DNA from: AP-15 sp963703855
GTDB taxonomy: Bacteria > Pseudomonadota > Alphaproteobacteria > ATCC43930 > CGMCC-115725
Reading direction: 5' to 3'
DNA: 64,000 bases
NCBI GenBank assembly: GCA_963703855.1
Contig: CAVPFW010000025.1
Coordinates: 62,001-126,000, forward strand
Shown here one piece after another: positions 52,076 through 62,103 of the stretch. Each line of letters begins with the position of its first letter. Positions within the stretch are counted from its first letter, which is position 1. The notes beneath the pieces are model-generated. The model saw only the letters and a program-made list of their open reading frames with translations. It did no database searches and was not told where the DNA came from. A program made the translations under genes and the position numbers.

Positions 52076-52969
52076 TTACGCCCCGGCTTTGCGTTCAGCG
52101 ATCCAGGACGACACCTGGTCATAGCAGTGGGCGATGTAATGCTCGGCAATGTCGTCGGCGGTGGTGTTCCAGACGCCGTCATGGCCGAGAATGTAGCGCA
52201 GAGCCTGGTCGAGATGCTTGGCGGCATTCGGACGCCCGATATTGTGTGGATGAAGCGAAAGACACATCACCCGCCCGTTTTCCGCACCTTCTCGATAGAG
52301 CGTGTCGAACTGGTCTTTGATCATCTGCTGGAAGTAATCCGCATCACGGTTCCAGCTCAGCATGCCCGCATCATTGGTCTGGCCGGTATAGGGGACGTAG
52401 ATAAATTTCTGGCCGCCGCGCACGTTGATCGGCCACGGCTGGTCATCGATGATCCAAGACGTGTGATAGAGGCACCCAGCCTCAGCCATCAGATCGTCTG
52501 TCCTGACGGTGTATCCGGCACCGCCGCCGAGCCGCCCTTTCAGACGTTTGCCGGTCATCTCCTTCAGGTGGGTGATGAAGTCCTGCCAGTACGCCTGCTC
52601 CTGCTCTTCCGTGTAGTCGTAAATCGGCCGGCTGTTGTAGAGGCCGTGGGCCATGTAGTCCCAGTTGCTGGCGACCATCGCATCTTTTATTTCCGGAAAA
52701 TGATCCAGAATCTCAAGATTGAGACAGCAGCACGCGCGAACGTTGTTTTTGTTTAGAACATCGAGCATGCGCCAGAAGCCGACGCGATTGCCATAGTCCA
52801 TGCGCGAGTAGTGCGGAATGTCCGGCTGTGTCGGCCGGCTCTGCGGCAGGTACTCGAAGAACTCCATATTCGGTGCGACCCAGAACGCCACGCGCGCATT
52901 GTCGGGCCACTTGATGACCGGTCGTTCAGTGATGGGTGCATAGTCGAATCGGCCGGGTGCGAGCGCCAT
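52076..52969 (-). CDS. Polysaccharide-deacetylase-fold hydrolase (allantoinase PuuE-like), copy A
   Basis: A 297-residue NodB/CE4-fold protein. It opens DYAPITERPVIKWPDNARVA, then MDYGNRVGFWRMLDVLNKNN, ACCCLNLEILDHFPEIKDAM, NWDYMAHGLYNSRPIYDYTE, KGRLGGGAGYTVRTDDLMAE and VMCLSLHPHNIGRPNAAKHL. In this branch the NodB metal triad is altered (AHG and SLHPHNIG provide His), as in PuuE-type allantoinases and cyclic-imide hydrolases. The ATG at 52969 is preceded by GGAGAAG. Paralogous to the next gene upstream. Confidence 0.87.
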   Translation of the reverse strand: MALAPGRFDYAPITERPVIKWPDNARVAFWVAPNMEFFEYLPQSRPTQPDIPHYSRMDYGNRVGFWRMLDVLNKNNVRACCCLNLEILDHFPEIKDAMVASNWDYMAHGLYNSRPIYDYTEEQEQAYWQDFITHLKEMTGKRLKGRLGGGAGYTVRTDDLMAEAGCLYHTSWIIDDQPWPINVRGGQKFIYVPYTGQTNDAGMLSWNRDADYFQQMIKDQFDTLYREGAENGRVMCLSLHPHNIGRPNAAKHLDQALRYILGHDGVWNTTADDIAEHYIAHCYDQVSSWIAERKAGA

Positions 52970-53025
52970 GCTGTCTTCTCCATCCGCCTGCGAGTGGTAT
53001 GATTTCGTCCGAAAAAACCTGGAGA

Positions 53026-53958
53026 TTACTGGCCCGACTGCGTCTTGAACCAGTCGATGATCTCGCTGCCGGTGGCCTTCCAAACGCCCTGATGGGCGCT
53101 TATGTGGCCAAGCACCTCGTCGAGATGCCGGATGCGCCACGGCTGGCCCATGATCCACGGATGCAGATGGAGCACCATCAGGCGTCCGGTGGCCGCGCCA
53201 TCGGCATAGAGACCATCGAACCACTCGCGCCACAGCAGGTTGACCTCGTTGATGGTCCGGCGGCCGTGGAGGTGGATGTAGTTGTCGTCGAGGTATGCAT
53301 GCACTCCGAGCGAGTAGAGCTCGCCGGTCTTCGGCGTCATCTTGTACGGCTGCTCGTCGTTGCCCCAGTCGCAGACGTAGCGAATGCCCTCCGCGGCGAG
53401 GAGGTGGGGGGTGTTCAGCGTCTCCTGGAAGTCGGGGCCGGACCAGCCGATCGGGCATTTGCCCGTGGCCTTTTCGACCGCCGCGATCGAGGCGCGTATG
53501 TACTGCCGCTCCTGATCCTCAGACATGCCGGTATGGATGATGCGCCGGCGCGAGAGGCCGTGGGCGATGAACTCGGCGTCGCGCTTTTGGCCCTCCTTGA
53601 CCAGAAACGGGTAATGGTCGGCGACCGCCTTGTCGAGCGCCAGGGTGGGCCTGATGCCGTGCTTGTCCAGCGCGGCGAGGATGCGAAAGACCCCGACCCG
53701 ATTGCCGTATTCGTGGTTGCCGTAGCCGCCGATGTCGGGAAAATCCGGCTGGTTCCCGGTCCACATGCCCTCGGGGCCCCCCAAGGGGCTCACCGCCAGC
53801 GGCGTATCCGCCGGCACCTCCCAGTCCCAATGCTCGAGGTTGACGATGACGGCAAGGGCGACGCGGGCGTTGTCCGGCCATCTCAGAATGGGGCGCGTGA
53901 CAATAGGCGACCAGGGGTAAAGCTCCTGGTCCATGCCATAGGTCCGTTTTGCCGGCAT
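53026..53958 (-). CDS. Polysaccharide-deacetylase-fold hydrolase (allantoinase PuuE-like), copy B
   Basis: A 310-residue paralogue of the downstream gene: PWSPIVTRPILRWPDNARVA, GYGNHEYGNRVGVFRILAAL, DAEFIAHGLSRRRIIHTGMS, GKCPIGWSGPDFQETLNTPH and LMVLHLHPWIMGQPWRIRHL. The same WPDNAR, EYGNRVG, AHG and HLHPW landmarks are kept, but overall identity to copy A looks moderate, so this is an old duplication or two separately acquired family members. The two may act on related cyclic amides or N-acyl substrates (inference). 56 bases separate it from copy A. Confidence 0.87.
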   Translation of the reverse strand: MPAKRTYGMDQELYPWSPIVTRPILRWPDNARVALAVIVNLEHWDWEVPADTPLAVSPLGGPEGMWTGNQPDFPDIGGYGNHEYGNRVGVFRILAALDKHGIRPTLALDKAVADHYPFLVKEGQKRDAEFIAHGLSRRRIIHTGMSEDQERQYIRASIAAVEKATGKCPIGWSGPDFQETLNTPHLLAAEGIRYVCDWGNDEQPYKMTPKTGELYSLGVHAYLDDNYIHLHGRRTINEVNLLWREWFDGLYADGAATGRLMVLHLHPWIMGQPWRIRHLDEVLGHISAHQGVWKATGSEIIDWFKTQSGQ

Positions 53959-54389
53959 CGCGCCACTCCGCCTGCTTTTGTGCTGAATTACCGAGCGCCG
54001 GACTATGACATACCGGGAGACCGCCGCAAATTGCCGCTGAGAACAGTCTGGGCGCGGATGACTTCAACGAAAGGGCGCCCGACCACCCCGTCTGGGCCAT
54101 CGCCGAGATGCAACGGCGCGGGCTCGATTTCCGCCGAGCTGCCGAGGACCGGATCACCGGCGCGTCATGAGGCACAATCGACATGAGATCGAGCGTTCAC
54201 GTTATCCGGCGGCTGCGCAATCGCACAGAAATTCCCATTTTCATCCTCTCGGCGACGCCAAATCTCCGCCGTTGCAGAACAAAGCCGGGAGCCACCAGCG
54301 GCTTGCTGCCCGGTGGGCCAGGCAGCAAATTGTTTCCGGACACGGGGGGCGCGGCGCGGCAGCCGCCGCCCGCATAGGGGAGAAAGCTG
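53959..54389. other. Divergent intergenic region with a possible gene 3' remnant
   Basis: A 431-base gap. A plus-strand frame at 54057-54170 reads DDFNERAPDHPVWAIAEMQR, RGLDFRRAAEDRITGAS then stop, which looks like a real protein C-terminus with no matching N-terminus. GGGGAGAAAG before 54390 is the SDR ribosome site. Confidence 0.4.
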
Positions 54390-55142
54390 ATGGATCTCAG
54401 GGGCGCGGTTGCCGTGGTGACAGGTGGCAATGGGGGGCTCGGGCAGCGCATCTGTCACGCGCTGGCCAAGGAGGGTGTGCATGTCGCCGTCATATATGCC
54501 CGAAGCCGCGACCAGGCTGAGGGCGTCGCCCGCGAGCTGACATCGCGTTATCAGATCAACGCCGCGGCCTTCGCCTGCGACATCACCGACGGTGCCGCCG
54601 TGGAGCGGCTGGTCGGCGACGCGACCCGGCATTTCGGCCGTCTCGACATCCTCGTCAACGACGCCGCCTACAACATATCGATCCCGTTCGCCGACCTCGA
54701 CGACCTGACGATCGAGGTGTGGGACAAGATCATCGCCGTCAACCTGACCGGGCCGATGCGCCTCACCAAGGCGGTGGCGCCGGTCATGAAGGCCCAGGGT
54801 CGCGGCCGCATCGTCAACATCTCGTCCGTGTCGGGGATTGGGCCGACGGGCTCGTCGATCGCCTATGCGGTGGCGAAGGCGGGCCTGATCCACCTGACGC
54901 GCTGCATGGCGGTGGCCTTGGCGCCCGAGACCTTGGTCAACTGCGTAGCGCCGGGCCTCTTGGAGGGCACGCGAGCGACAGCCAATCTCCGCCCCGAGCA
55001 CATCGAGCGCTCCGCGGCCACCTCATTGCTGAAAAAGCCCGCAGATAAGGACGACTGCGCCGACATGGCGGTCACCATGTGCCGCACCGAAACCATGACC
55101 GGCCAGACGATGGTCATCGATTCCGGCCGCTACTTTCACTGA
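54390..55142 (+). CDS. SDR family oxidoreductase
   Basis: A 250-residue short-chain dehydrogenase: VTGGNGGLGQRICHALAKEG (cofactor motif), CDITDGAAVERLVGDATRHF, LDILVNDAAYNIS (NDAA variant of NNAG), VNISSVSGIGPTGSSIAYAV with Ser and Tyr, then AKAGLIHLTR supplying the YxxxK Lys. The C-terminal TMTGQTMVIDSGRYF is typical. Substrate unknown. GGGGAGAAAG lies upstream of the ATG. Confidence 0.9.
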   Translation: MDLRGAVAVVTGGNGGLGQRICHALAKEGVHVAVIYARSRDQAEGVARELTSRYQINAAAFACDITDGAAVERLVGDATRHFGRLDILVNDAAYNISIPFADLDDLTIEVWDKIIAVNLTGPMRLTKAVAPVMKAQGRGRIVNISSVSGIGPTGSSIAYAVAKAGLIHLTRCMAVALAPETLVNCVAPGLLEGTRATANLRPEHIERSAATSLLKKPADKDDCADMAVTMCRTETMTGQTMVIDSGRYFH

Positions 55143-55459
55143 TGCCGCCGGCCGCCGGCATTTACTCCATCGCGATCAGACCGTCGGATCCGACCAAAGC
55201 CGACGATGCCTGTGCCGTCGTCTTCGGTGTGATGCTCGTCGGTTCCGAACATTGCCTGAGCAAGCGTAGGGCGGGTGCAACCCGCCGTGCCGCCCGCCGA
55301 ACCGATGGCGGGTTGCGCGGTCGCTCCACCCGGCCTACGGCTTCCTGCGCTCATATCGTCGTCGCGAGGGCGACGAGCCGGTCGAGGGCTTTGCCCCAGC
55401 CGTCGTCGAAGCCCTGTCCGGCTAAGGGTTATCGGGGCGGTGTGGTCGGCGCGGCAGGG
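55143..55459. other. Intergenic region with repeat and a gene stub
   Basis: A 317-base gap between convergent genes. It holds a palindromic repeat (next entry). On the minus strand, ending at 55351, are about 25 codons (GQGFDDGWGKALDRLVALAT then TI) that look like the C-terminus of an SRPBCC/AHSA1 protein; a stop lies just upstream, so only a stub remains. Confidence 0.4.
55264..55339. repeat. Dispersed palindromic repeat (CGTAGGG/CCTACG ends)
   Basis: Bounded by CGTAGGGCGGGTG and CCACCCGGCCTACG (inverted), with internal CAACCCGCC / GGCGGGTTG pairing. It resembles a common bacterial intergenic palindrome. Confidence 0.6.
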
Positions 55460-55927
55460 CTACAGGCGTTGCGGGTCGATCGCGATCGAAGCGGGGAGGT
55501 CGCTGCCGACGAAGATCGGCCGAAGGATGTGCGACTGAAAACGCCACCGCCGGTCGTCGTCGAGCACGCATTGCGCCGCGAAATCGGTGATCATCGCCGG
55601 CGGCCTCACCCCGCGGATCGGCGGGCGGCCATCGGCGCGGTAGAGGCTCATTACCCCGAATGCCCGGGCATGCCGGGCATCGTCCGGGAATACCCGAAGA
55701 TTGGCGACCAGATGACGCGTGGTGGTGGTGCCGGTCTGCCGGCGCCGGGCATAGAAGGCGCGGATCTTCTCCGCCCCTTCGAACCGGTTGTCGCCGACCG
55801 CGTAGAGCGCATCCGGCACATAGAACTCGTGCGCCTGGTTGCCGCCGTTGTGGTCCACCTCGGCCCAGTAATCGGCCATGAGCCGATCGAGCGCATACCA
55901 CAGCGCCAGGTCATCGGTGTCCGGCAT
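55460..55927 (-). CDS. SnoaL-like/NTF2-fold protein
   Basis: A 155-residue protein: DLALWYALDRLMADYWAEVD, HEFYVPDALYAVGDNRFEGA, EKIRAFYARRRQTGTTTTRH, LVANLRVFPDDARHARAFGV and DDDRRWRFQSHILRPIFVGS. This is the SnoaL-4-like NTF2 fold found in ring-hydroxylating dioxygenase beta subunits and polyketide cyclases. Function unknown. The frame is open further upstream, but GGGGAGG precedes the ATG at 55927 and the domain starts there. Confidence 0.82.
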   Translation of the reverse strand: MPDTDDLALWYALDRLMADYWAEVDHNGGNQAHEFYVPDALYAVGDNRFEGAEKIRAFYARRRQTGTTTTRHLVANLRVFPDDARHARAFGVMSLYRADGRPPIRGVRPPAMITDFAAQCVLDDDRRWRFQSHILRPIFVGSDLPASIAIDPQRL

Positions 55928-56170
55928 TGGCTGGCGATCCTCCCCGAGATCAGCCGACATCTCCCAGATTTCCGGGACGGCGAGCGTCGGTTCTCGTGCG
56001 TCCCGTTTCGCGCTCCAGCGTCGTGGATCAAAAGTGACGCCGGTGAAGATATCGCGAATTTCCGGTTCAGGACACCAAAGCGTCATCCGATCAAATGGAA
56101 CCTCGTTCCCGCGGAAGGCGGGCGCGGTCGGCAAATGGCGGCGCCCCTGCCGGGGGCGCCCGGCCGAGGC

Positions 56171-57010
56171 CTAGTCGAAGGTGAAACCGCGGGCGCGCAG
56201 GTGCGAGGGGAAGGCTTGGCCTTCGGGCTGGGCGGCGGCTTGGCGGGCCTTGTCTTCGGACCAGCCGTAGAAATCGGCGTAGCCGAAGGTGTCGGGGGCG
56301 CGCTGCTGCTCGCGCGGCGGCGCATGGCGGGCGGCGCGGCGGCGGTCGTAGCCGTCGATGCTCTCGGCCAGCGCCTCGTCGTCGTAACGGTCGGTGTGGA
56401 GGGTGACGGCGAGCGGTAGGCGCATGCTGACAAAGCCTTCGGCGGCGGGGTAGCCGAGGCATGAGCCGGCGACCGGAAAGACCTTGTCCGGCAATTCCAG
56501 TATCCCGGCGACCGCGTCGGCATGGTTGCGGATCACGCTGATCGGGCAGCAGCCGAGGCCGGCCGTTTCGGCCGCCAGCATGAAGGTCTGCAGCACCAGG
56601 GCGGCGTCGATCGCGGCGTTGAAGAACCCTTCGAGCCGGCCGTTGTCCTGCCGGTGGCCGCGCAATTCGCCCAACCGCTCGAGCCGTCGCGGATCGCCGC
56701 AGAACACCAGGAAGACCGGCGCCGTGCCGATCCACGGCATGTCCGGGGCCAATGCCGCCAGGCGGTCGCGCCGGCCGCGCTCGGCGACCCGGACGACCGA
56801 GGCCTGCTGGAAATCCGATTTCGACGAGGCCGAGAACGCCGCACCGAGGAGCAGGCGCAGCAGCCCCTCGGGAACCTCGCGCGGGGCATAGCGCCGATGG
56901 GTGCGCCGCAGCAGCACTTGACGCAGCCATGGGATCTCCGGAACCTCGCCCGGCAGCCCGGCCGCGTCGCCAAACCGGGCATGCCATTCGGCTTCGTAAT
57001 CTGCACTCAT
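56171..57010 (-). CDS. Nitroreductase-family NADPH-dependent flavin oxidoreductase
   Basis: A 279-residue FMN enzyme of the NfsA/FRP branch. The start VLLRRTHRRYAPREVPEGLL and AFSASSKSDFQQASVVRVAE (FMN contacts) is followed by WIGTAPVFLVFCGDPRRLER, AAIDAALVLQTFMLAAETAG and the phosphate-binding LGCCPISVIRNHADAV. The C-terminal RHAPPREQQRAPDTFGYADF is also family-like. Members reduce nitroaromatics, flavins or quinones. Lies upstream of the SnoaL-like gene on the same strand. Confidence 0.87.
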   Translation of the reverse strand: MSADYEAEWHARFGDAAGLPGEVPEIPWLRQVLLRRTHRRYAPREVPEGLLRLLLGAAFSASSKSDFQQASVVRVAERGRRDRLAALAPDMPWIGTAPVFLVFCGDPRRLERLGELRGHRQDNGRLEGFFNAAIDAALVLQTFMLAAETAGLGCCPISVIRNHADAVAGILELPDKVFPVAGSCLGYPAAEGFVSMRLPLAVTLHTDRYDDEALAESIDGYDRRRAARHAPPREQQRAPDTFGYADFYGWSEDKARQAAAQPEGQAFPSHLRARGFTFD

Positions 57011-57278
57011 GTTGCCTACCTGCTGGGCTTCACGCAGTCGCGCCGCCGTCGACCGGGACCGCGGCTTCGGTGGTCACCGGCATCAGCGCCGGGCGGTTGA
57101 TCCATTGGCCACCTCCGCGTCCTGCCGACAATGGTCTTGTCCCGAGGCATTCGAGCACCTGGCGGATCGCCTGGGACGTTCGCCGCCCGCTGAAGCGAGC
57201 GCCGCCTCGCTCGACGAGAAGCCCATCGGCTCACGCCCGGCCAATCGCAGGGCTGTGTGAAATGACGGCCAGCTGCAT

Positions 57279-58127
57279 TTATTTCGGCGCCGCGGCCGAG
57301 GGGTGGAACAGCTGCTCGCCGTCGACTTCAAAGGCGCCGATCGCGGCTTGCCCCGCGGGCGAGGCCAGCCACAGGGCCAAGCGCCGAGCGGGCGCCTGCT
57401 CGGCCTGCGCGTGCCGCTTGGGATCGAGCAGGATCACATCGTAGCGGTTCAACAGGCGCGGATCGCCTGCGACCAGCACGATGAGATCACCCTTGTTGCC
57501 GAAGCTGAGCCAGGTGCCGCGGTCGCTGATCGTATAGGCCTCCATCGCCTGGGCGGTGTTGAGTGCCGCACCCATGCCGCCGCCGATATCGCGGTACCAG
57601 GTGCCCCCGCCCGCTTTGGCCGGATCGATCGCGGCGGCACGCCACAGGCGGTGCTCGAGCGCGTCGGTCCCGCTGTTGTCGCCGCGCGAGACAAAAGGCG
57701 CCCGGCCGGCGGCGATCGCCTTCAGCGCCGCGACCGCGTCGTGGCCGCCGGCGATATGCGCCGGGTCCGAGCGGGGGCCGACCACGATGAAGTCGTTCCA
57801 GGCGATCTGCCGGCGATCGACGCCGTCTCCCGCCGCGATGAATTTCCGTTCGGCTTCGGGATCGTGGACCAGCACCAGATCGGCATCGCCATGCGCCGCG
57901 GTCGCCAATGCCTGGCCGGTGCCCTGGGCCAGCACATGCACCGAGATGCCGGTCTGCTTGGTGAAGATCGGCAGGATGTGCGCGAGCAGCCCTGAATTGT
58001 CGACCGACGTGGTCGAGGCCAGCACGATCGATTGCGCGGTTTTCGGCTCCTCGGCGCCGCCGGTGCTGACGGCGAACAGAGCCATCGCCGCGGCGATCAG
58101 GACTGTCGCCCGCCTGTTGTTCACCAC
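57279..58127 (-). CDS. tupA: Tungstate ABC transporter substrate-binding protein
   Basis: A 282-residue periplasmic binding protein of the TupA/PBPb type. The signal peptide is TVLIAAAMALFAVSTGGAEE. The ligand-binding core starts QSIVLASTTSVDNSGLLAHI; the TTSVDNSG oxyanion loop is diagnostic. GTGQALATAAHGDADLVLVH, FVSRGDNSGTDALEHRLWRA and ISDRGTWLSFGNKGDLIVLV also match TupA. Starts at GTG 58127, overlapping the permease stop by 7 bases. No ATPase gene (tupC) is adjacent. Confidence 0.9.
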   Translation of the reverse strand: MVNNRRATVLIAAAMALFAVSTGGAEEPKTAQSIVLASTTSVDNSGLLAHILPIFTKQTGISVHVLAQGTGQALATAAHGDADLVLVHDPEAERKFIAAGDGVDRRQIAWNDFIVVGPRSDPAHIAGGHDAVAALKAIAAGRAPFVSRGDNSGTDALEHRLWRAAAIDPAKAGGGTWYRDIGGGMGAALNTAQAMEAYTISDRGTWLSFGNKGDLIVLVAGDPRLLNRYDVILLDPKRHAQAEQAPARRLALWLASPAGQAAIGAFEVDGEQLFHPSAAAPK

Positions 58128-58825
58128 GACCGCCCTCCCCTTGGGCCGAGCGCGAAAATCGTCGCGCTGACCGCGACGCTAATACCGATCAGCACCAGAC
58201 CGAGGCCGAGCGCCAGCGACAAATTGCCCTTGCTGGTCTCGAGCACGATCGCGGTGGTCATCGTCCGCGTATACCCGGCGATGTTGCCGCCGACGATCAG
58301 GATCGCGCCGACCTCGGAAATGGTCCGGCCGAAACCGGCGAGAATGGCGGTGATCAGCCGCCTGCGCGCGATCGCCAGCAGATGGACCATGGCCCGCAGG
58401 CGCGTCGCGCCGTCGACTTGCAGCGGCCCGCCATATTCCGCCCACAGGTCGATGGTTGCGGCGTGCACCAGCGCCGCCACGATCGGCAGCGCGAGCACGG
58501 TCTGCGCCAGCACCATGGCGCTCGGCGTGAACAGCAGACCGAAGACGCCGAGCGCGCCCGAGCGGGAGAGGAGCAGGTACATCACCAGGCCGACGACCAC
58601 CGGCGGAAGGCCAAGCAGCGCGTTGAGCACAACGACCAGGAGGCGTCGACCCGGGATCCGATAGACGGCGAGCGCCGCACCCAGCGCCGTGCCGAGGAGG
58701 CTCGCCAGCGCGGTGGCGGTCAGGCTGACCTCGAGCGACAACTCGACGATGCGGCCGAACTGCCGGATGCCGAGGGTCGCGACTGAAATCGCCGCCACCG
58801 CGGCGGCCAGCATCGCATGGCTCAT
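58121..58825 (-). CDS. tupB: Tungstate ABC transporter permease
   Basis: A 234-residue inner-membrane permease with about five hydrophobic segments: LSLEVSLTATALASLLGTAL, LLVVVLNALLGLPPVVVGLV, AMVLAQTVLALPIVAALVHA, and the coupling region RRRLITAILAGFGRTISEVG, AILIVGGNIAGYTRTMTTAI. The EVGAxxxVGGN signature is typical of TupB/ModB-like permeases. The ATG at 58825 begins MSHAML. It is co-transcribed with tupA. The missing ATPase must be encoded elsewhere or shared. Confidence 0.9.
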   Translation of the reverse strand: MSHAMLAAAVAAISVATLGIRQFGRIVELSLEVSLTATALASLLGTALGAALAVYRIPGRRLLVVVLNALLGLPPVVVGLVMYLLLSRSGALGVFGLLFTPSAMVLAQTVLALPIVAALVHAATIDLWAEYGGPLQVDGATRLRAMVHLLAIARRRLITAILAGFGRTISEVGAILIVGGNIAGYTRTMTTAIVLETSKGNLSLALGLGLVLIGISVAVSATIFALGPRGGRSW

Positions 58826-58960
58826 TTCGCCCCCTGCGGCCGAGTTTTCCACCCGGAAGTGATCCCAGCGCCAACACCCTTGCGGAATCAAGGCGGAGCG
58901 GGAAAGCTTTCGTGACGGTCTCGCGCGGGGGCGCGCGACTTCTCGGGCAAAGGGTGCGCA

Positions 58961-59719
58961 ATGTCGGGTTTTCGCGGCGTCTCTGCCGGCCCGGTCGGGC
59001 CGCGCGGCGAATCGGCGCTCGCCGAGATCGGGCGGCGGGCGGTGGCGCTCGACCTCGGCGCCCCGGTCAGGGTCCGGGTCAGCCCGCGGGCGCGCCGCGT
59101 CGGGCTGCGCATCGACGCGGCCGAGCGCCGGGTCGAGCTGGTGTTGCCGCGCGGCGTGCCGGCCGAGCTCGGCTTGCGTTTTCTGAACGACAAACGCGGC
59201 TGGATCGTCGCCCGGCTCGACGCGCTGCCCCGCCCGGTGCCGTTTGTCGAGGGCGCGATCGTGCCGGTGCTGGGGGCGCCGCATCGCATCCGCCGATCGC
59301 TCGATGCCGCCGCGCCGCCGGTGACGATCGCCGACGGCGAGATCCGCGTGCGCGGCGACCCGGCGCACCTGCCGCGCCGGGTCCGCGACCATCTCGTCGC
59401 GCTCGCCCGCAGCGAGTTGGCGCGCCGCGCCCGCCCGCTCGCCGCACATATCGGCCACAGGATCGCGCGGGTCGCCGTGCGCGACACCAGGAGCCGCTGG
59501 GGAAGCTGCACGTCGAGCGGCAATCTGTCGTTCAGCTGGCGGCTGATCTTTGCCCCCGACCCGGTTGTCGACTATGTCGTCGCGCACGAGGTGGCGCACC
59601 TGGCCGAGATGAACCACGGGCCGCGCTTCTGGCGGCTGGTCGAAAGCCTGGCACCGGGCAGCGCGCAGCCGCGGGCCTGGCTCGACCGCCACCGAGCGCG
59701 GCTGCTCTCCTATGGCTGA
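58961..59719 (+). CDS. YgjP/SprT-like zinc metallopeptidase
   Basis: A 252-residue protein of the YgjP (DUF45, M48-related) family. An N-terminal beta-rich part (RVRVSPRARRVGLRIDAAER, VELVLPRGVPAELGLRFLND, KRGWIVARLD) precedes the catalytic domain: VAVRDTRSRWGSCTSSGNLS, FSWRLIFAPDPVVDYVVAHE and the zinc motif VVAHEVAHLAEMNHGPRFW. The HExxH is HEVAH, with the third ligand His in NHGPRFW. The physiological substrate is unknown. The next gene starts 26 bases later. Confidence 0.92.
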   Translation: MSGFRGVSAGPVGPRGESALAEIGRRAVALDLGAPVRVRVSPRARRVGLRIDAAERRVELVLPRGVPAELGLRFLNDKRGWIVARLDALPRPVPFVEGAIVPVLGAPHRIRRSLDAAAPPVTIADGEIRVRGDPAHLPRRVRDHLVALARSELARRARPLAAHIGHRIARVAVRDTRSRWGSCTSSGNLSFSWRLIFAPDPVVDYVVAHEVAHLAEMNHGPRFWRLVESLAPGSAQPRAWLDRHRARLLSYG

Positions 59720-60055
59720 CTGATGGAACGGAAGGAGGCGAGGTGGTGGCGCAGGGTGCGGGATACACGGTCAAATCGGTCGAGCCGGTGGCGATCGGCA
59801 AGGATGTCCAGGCGCGGGTCTTCACCCTGGCGCCGGGCGAGGAGATCCCCTGGCATTTCCACAGCGCGGTGACCGATTGGTATTTCGTGCTCGAAGGCGC
59901 GCTGGCGATCGAAACCCGGGCGCCGGCCGACAGCAGAATCCTCACCACCGGAGGGCGCTACCAAATCCCGCCCAAGACCGCGCATCTGATCGCGAACCGG
60001 TCGGATGACGACACCCGTTTCCTGCTGGTTCAGGGCGTCGGCGATTACGATTTTC

Positions 60056-61285
<1,230 letters not shown>

Positions 61286-61354
61286 GGCGATCAGCCGCGG
61301 CTCGCGGTAGACCGAGAGGGCGGAGAGCCACCCAAAGGTCTGGTGCGGCGGCTG

Positions 61355-61446
61355 CCCCTCACCCCCTCCCTCTCCCCGCGTGCGGGGAGAGGGTGGGACC
61401 CGCGCAGCGGGAGAGCCTGCCCCGGACTTGATCCGGGGGTGAGGGG
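61355..61446 (+). repeat. Palindromic repeat copy at the ampG 5' end
   Basis: A 92-base element bounded by CCCCTCACCCC and GGGGTGAGGGG, with internal CTCTCCCCGC-GT-GCGGGGAGAG and GGGACCCGCGCAGCGGGAGA. A second palindrome (CCCCGGACTTGATCCGGGG) near its right end is absent from the copy at 15671-15740. It fills most of the space between the cyclophilin stop and the ampG coding region. Confidence 0.85.
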
Positions 61447-61476
61447 CCGTTTCGGCGCGGCGCAGGTGAAGAACCC

Positions 61477-62037
61477 CTAGGGCTTCGGCGGCGCCTTTTC
61501 GGCGTCGGCGGCGACCTGCATCTTGATGATCTTGTCGGGGTTCGCAACCAAGCCGTTGTCGTCGGGATCGCCCTTTTTGATCCGGTCGGCATACTCCATG
61601 CCGGACGCGACGTTGCCCCAGATCGTGTATTTGCCGTCGAGCGAGGGCTGGGGCGCGAACATGATGAAAAACTGGCTGTCGGCGCTGTCGGGGTCCGAGG
61701 TGCGGGCCATCGCCACCGTGCCGCGTGCAAACTTCTCGCTCGAGAACTCGGCCTTGAGCGGATGGCCCGAGCCGCCGGTGCCGGTGCCGGTCGGATCGCC
61801 GGTCTGCGCCATAAAGCCGTCGATCACCCGATGAAACACGATCCCGTTATAAAAGCCGCGGCGCACCAATGCCTTGATCTGGGCGCAGGTGGCCGGCGCC
61901 AGATCGGGCCGCATGTCGATCACGACGCGCCCCGCCGGCACGTCGAGATAGATCGTGTTTTCGAGATCCGCTGCCATCGCCTTGCCTCCGAGAACGAGCG
62001 CGGCGATCAGCACCAGGAGCCGACCCAACGCTGCCAT
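61477..62037 (-). CDS. Peptidyl-prolyl cis-trans isomerase, cyclophilin type, exported
   Basis: A 186-residue cyclophilin. The signal peptide is ALGRLLVLIAALVLGGKAMA. The catalytic core has FYNGIVFHRVIDGFMAQTGD (containing FHRVIxxFMxQxGD), HPLKAEFSSEKFARGTVAMA, DSADSQFFIMFAPQPSLDGK and YTIWGNVASGMEYADRI. These are the active-site Arg, Phe, Gln and His-region residues of cyclophilin A-type enzymes, here likely a periplasmic foldase. The start at 62037 gives a clean signal peptide. Probably co-transcribed with ampG. Confidence 0.93.
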   Translation of the reverse strand: MAALGRLLVLIAALVLGGKAMAADLENTIYLDVPAGRVVIDMRPDLAPATCAQIKALVRRGFYNGIVFHRVIDGFMAQTGDPTGTGTGGSGHPLKAEFSSEKFARGTVAMARTSDPDSADSQFFIMFAPQPSLDGKYTIWGNVASGMEYADRIKKGDPDDNGLVANPDKIIKMQVAADAEKAPPKP

Positions 62038-62103
62038 CAATCCGATCCTGCATAGGGGATAGGAGGGCGACCTTATCCGAACCGGGAGCGCGGTCAAGGC
62101 GGT

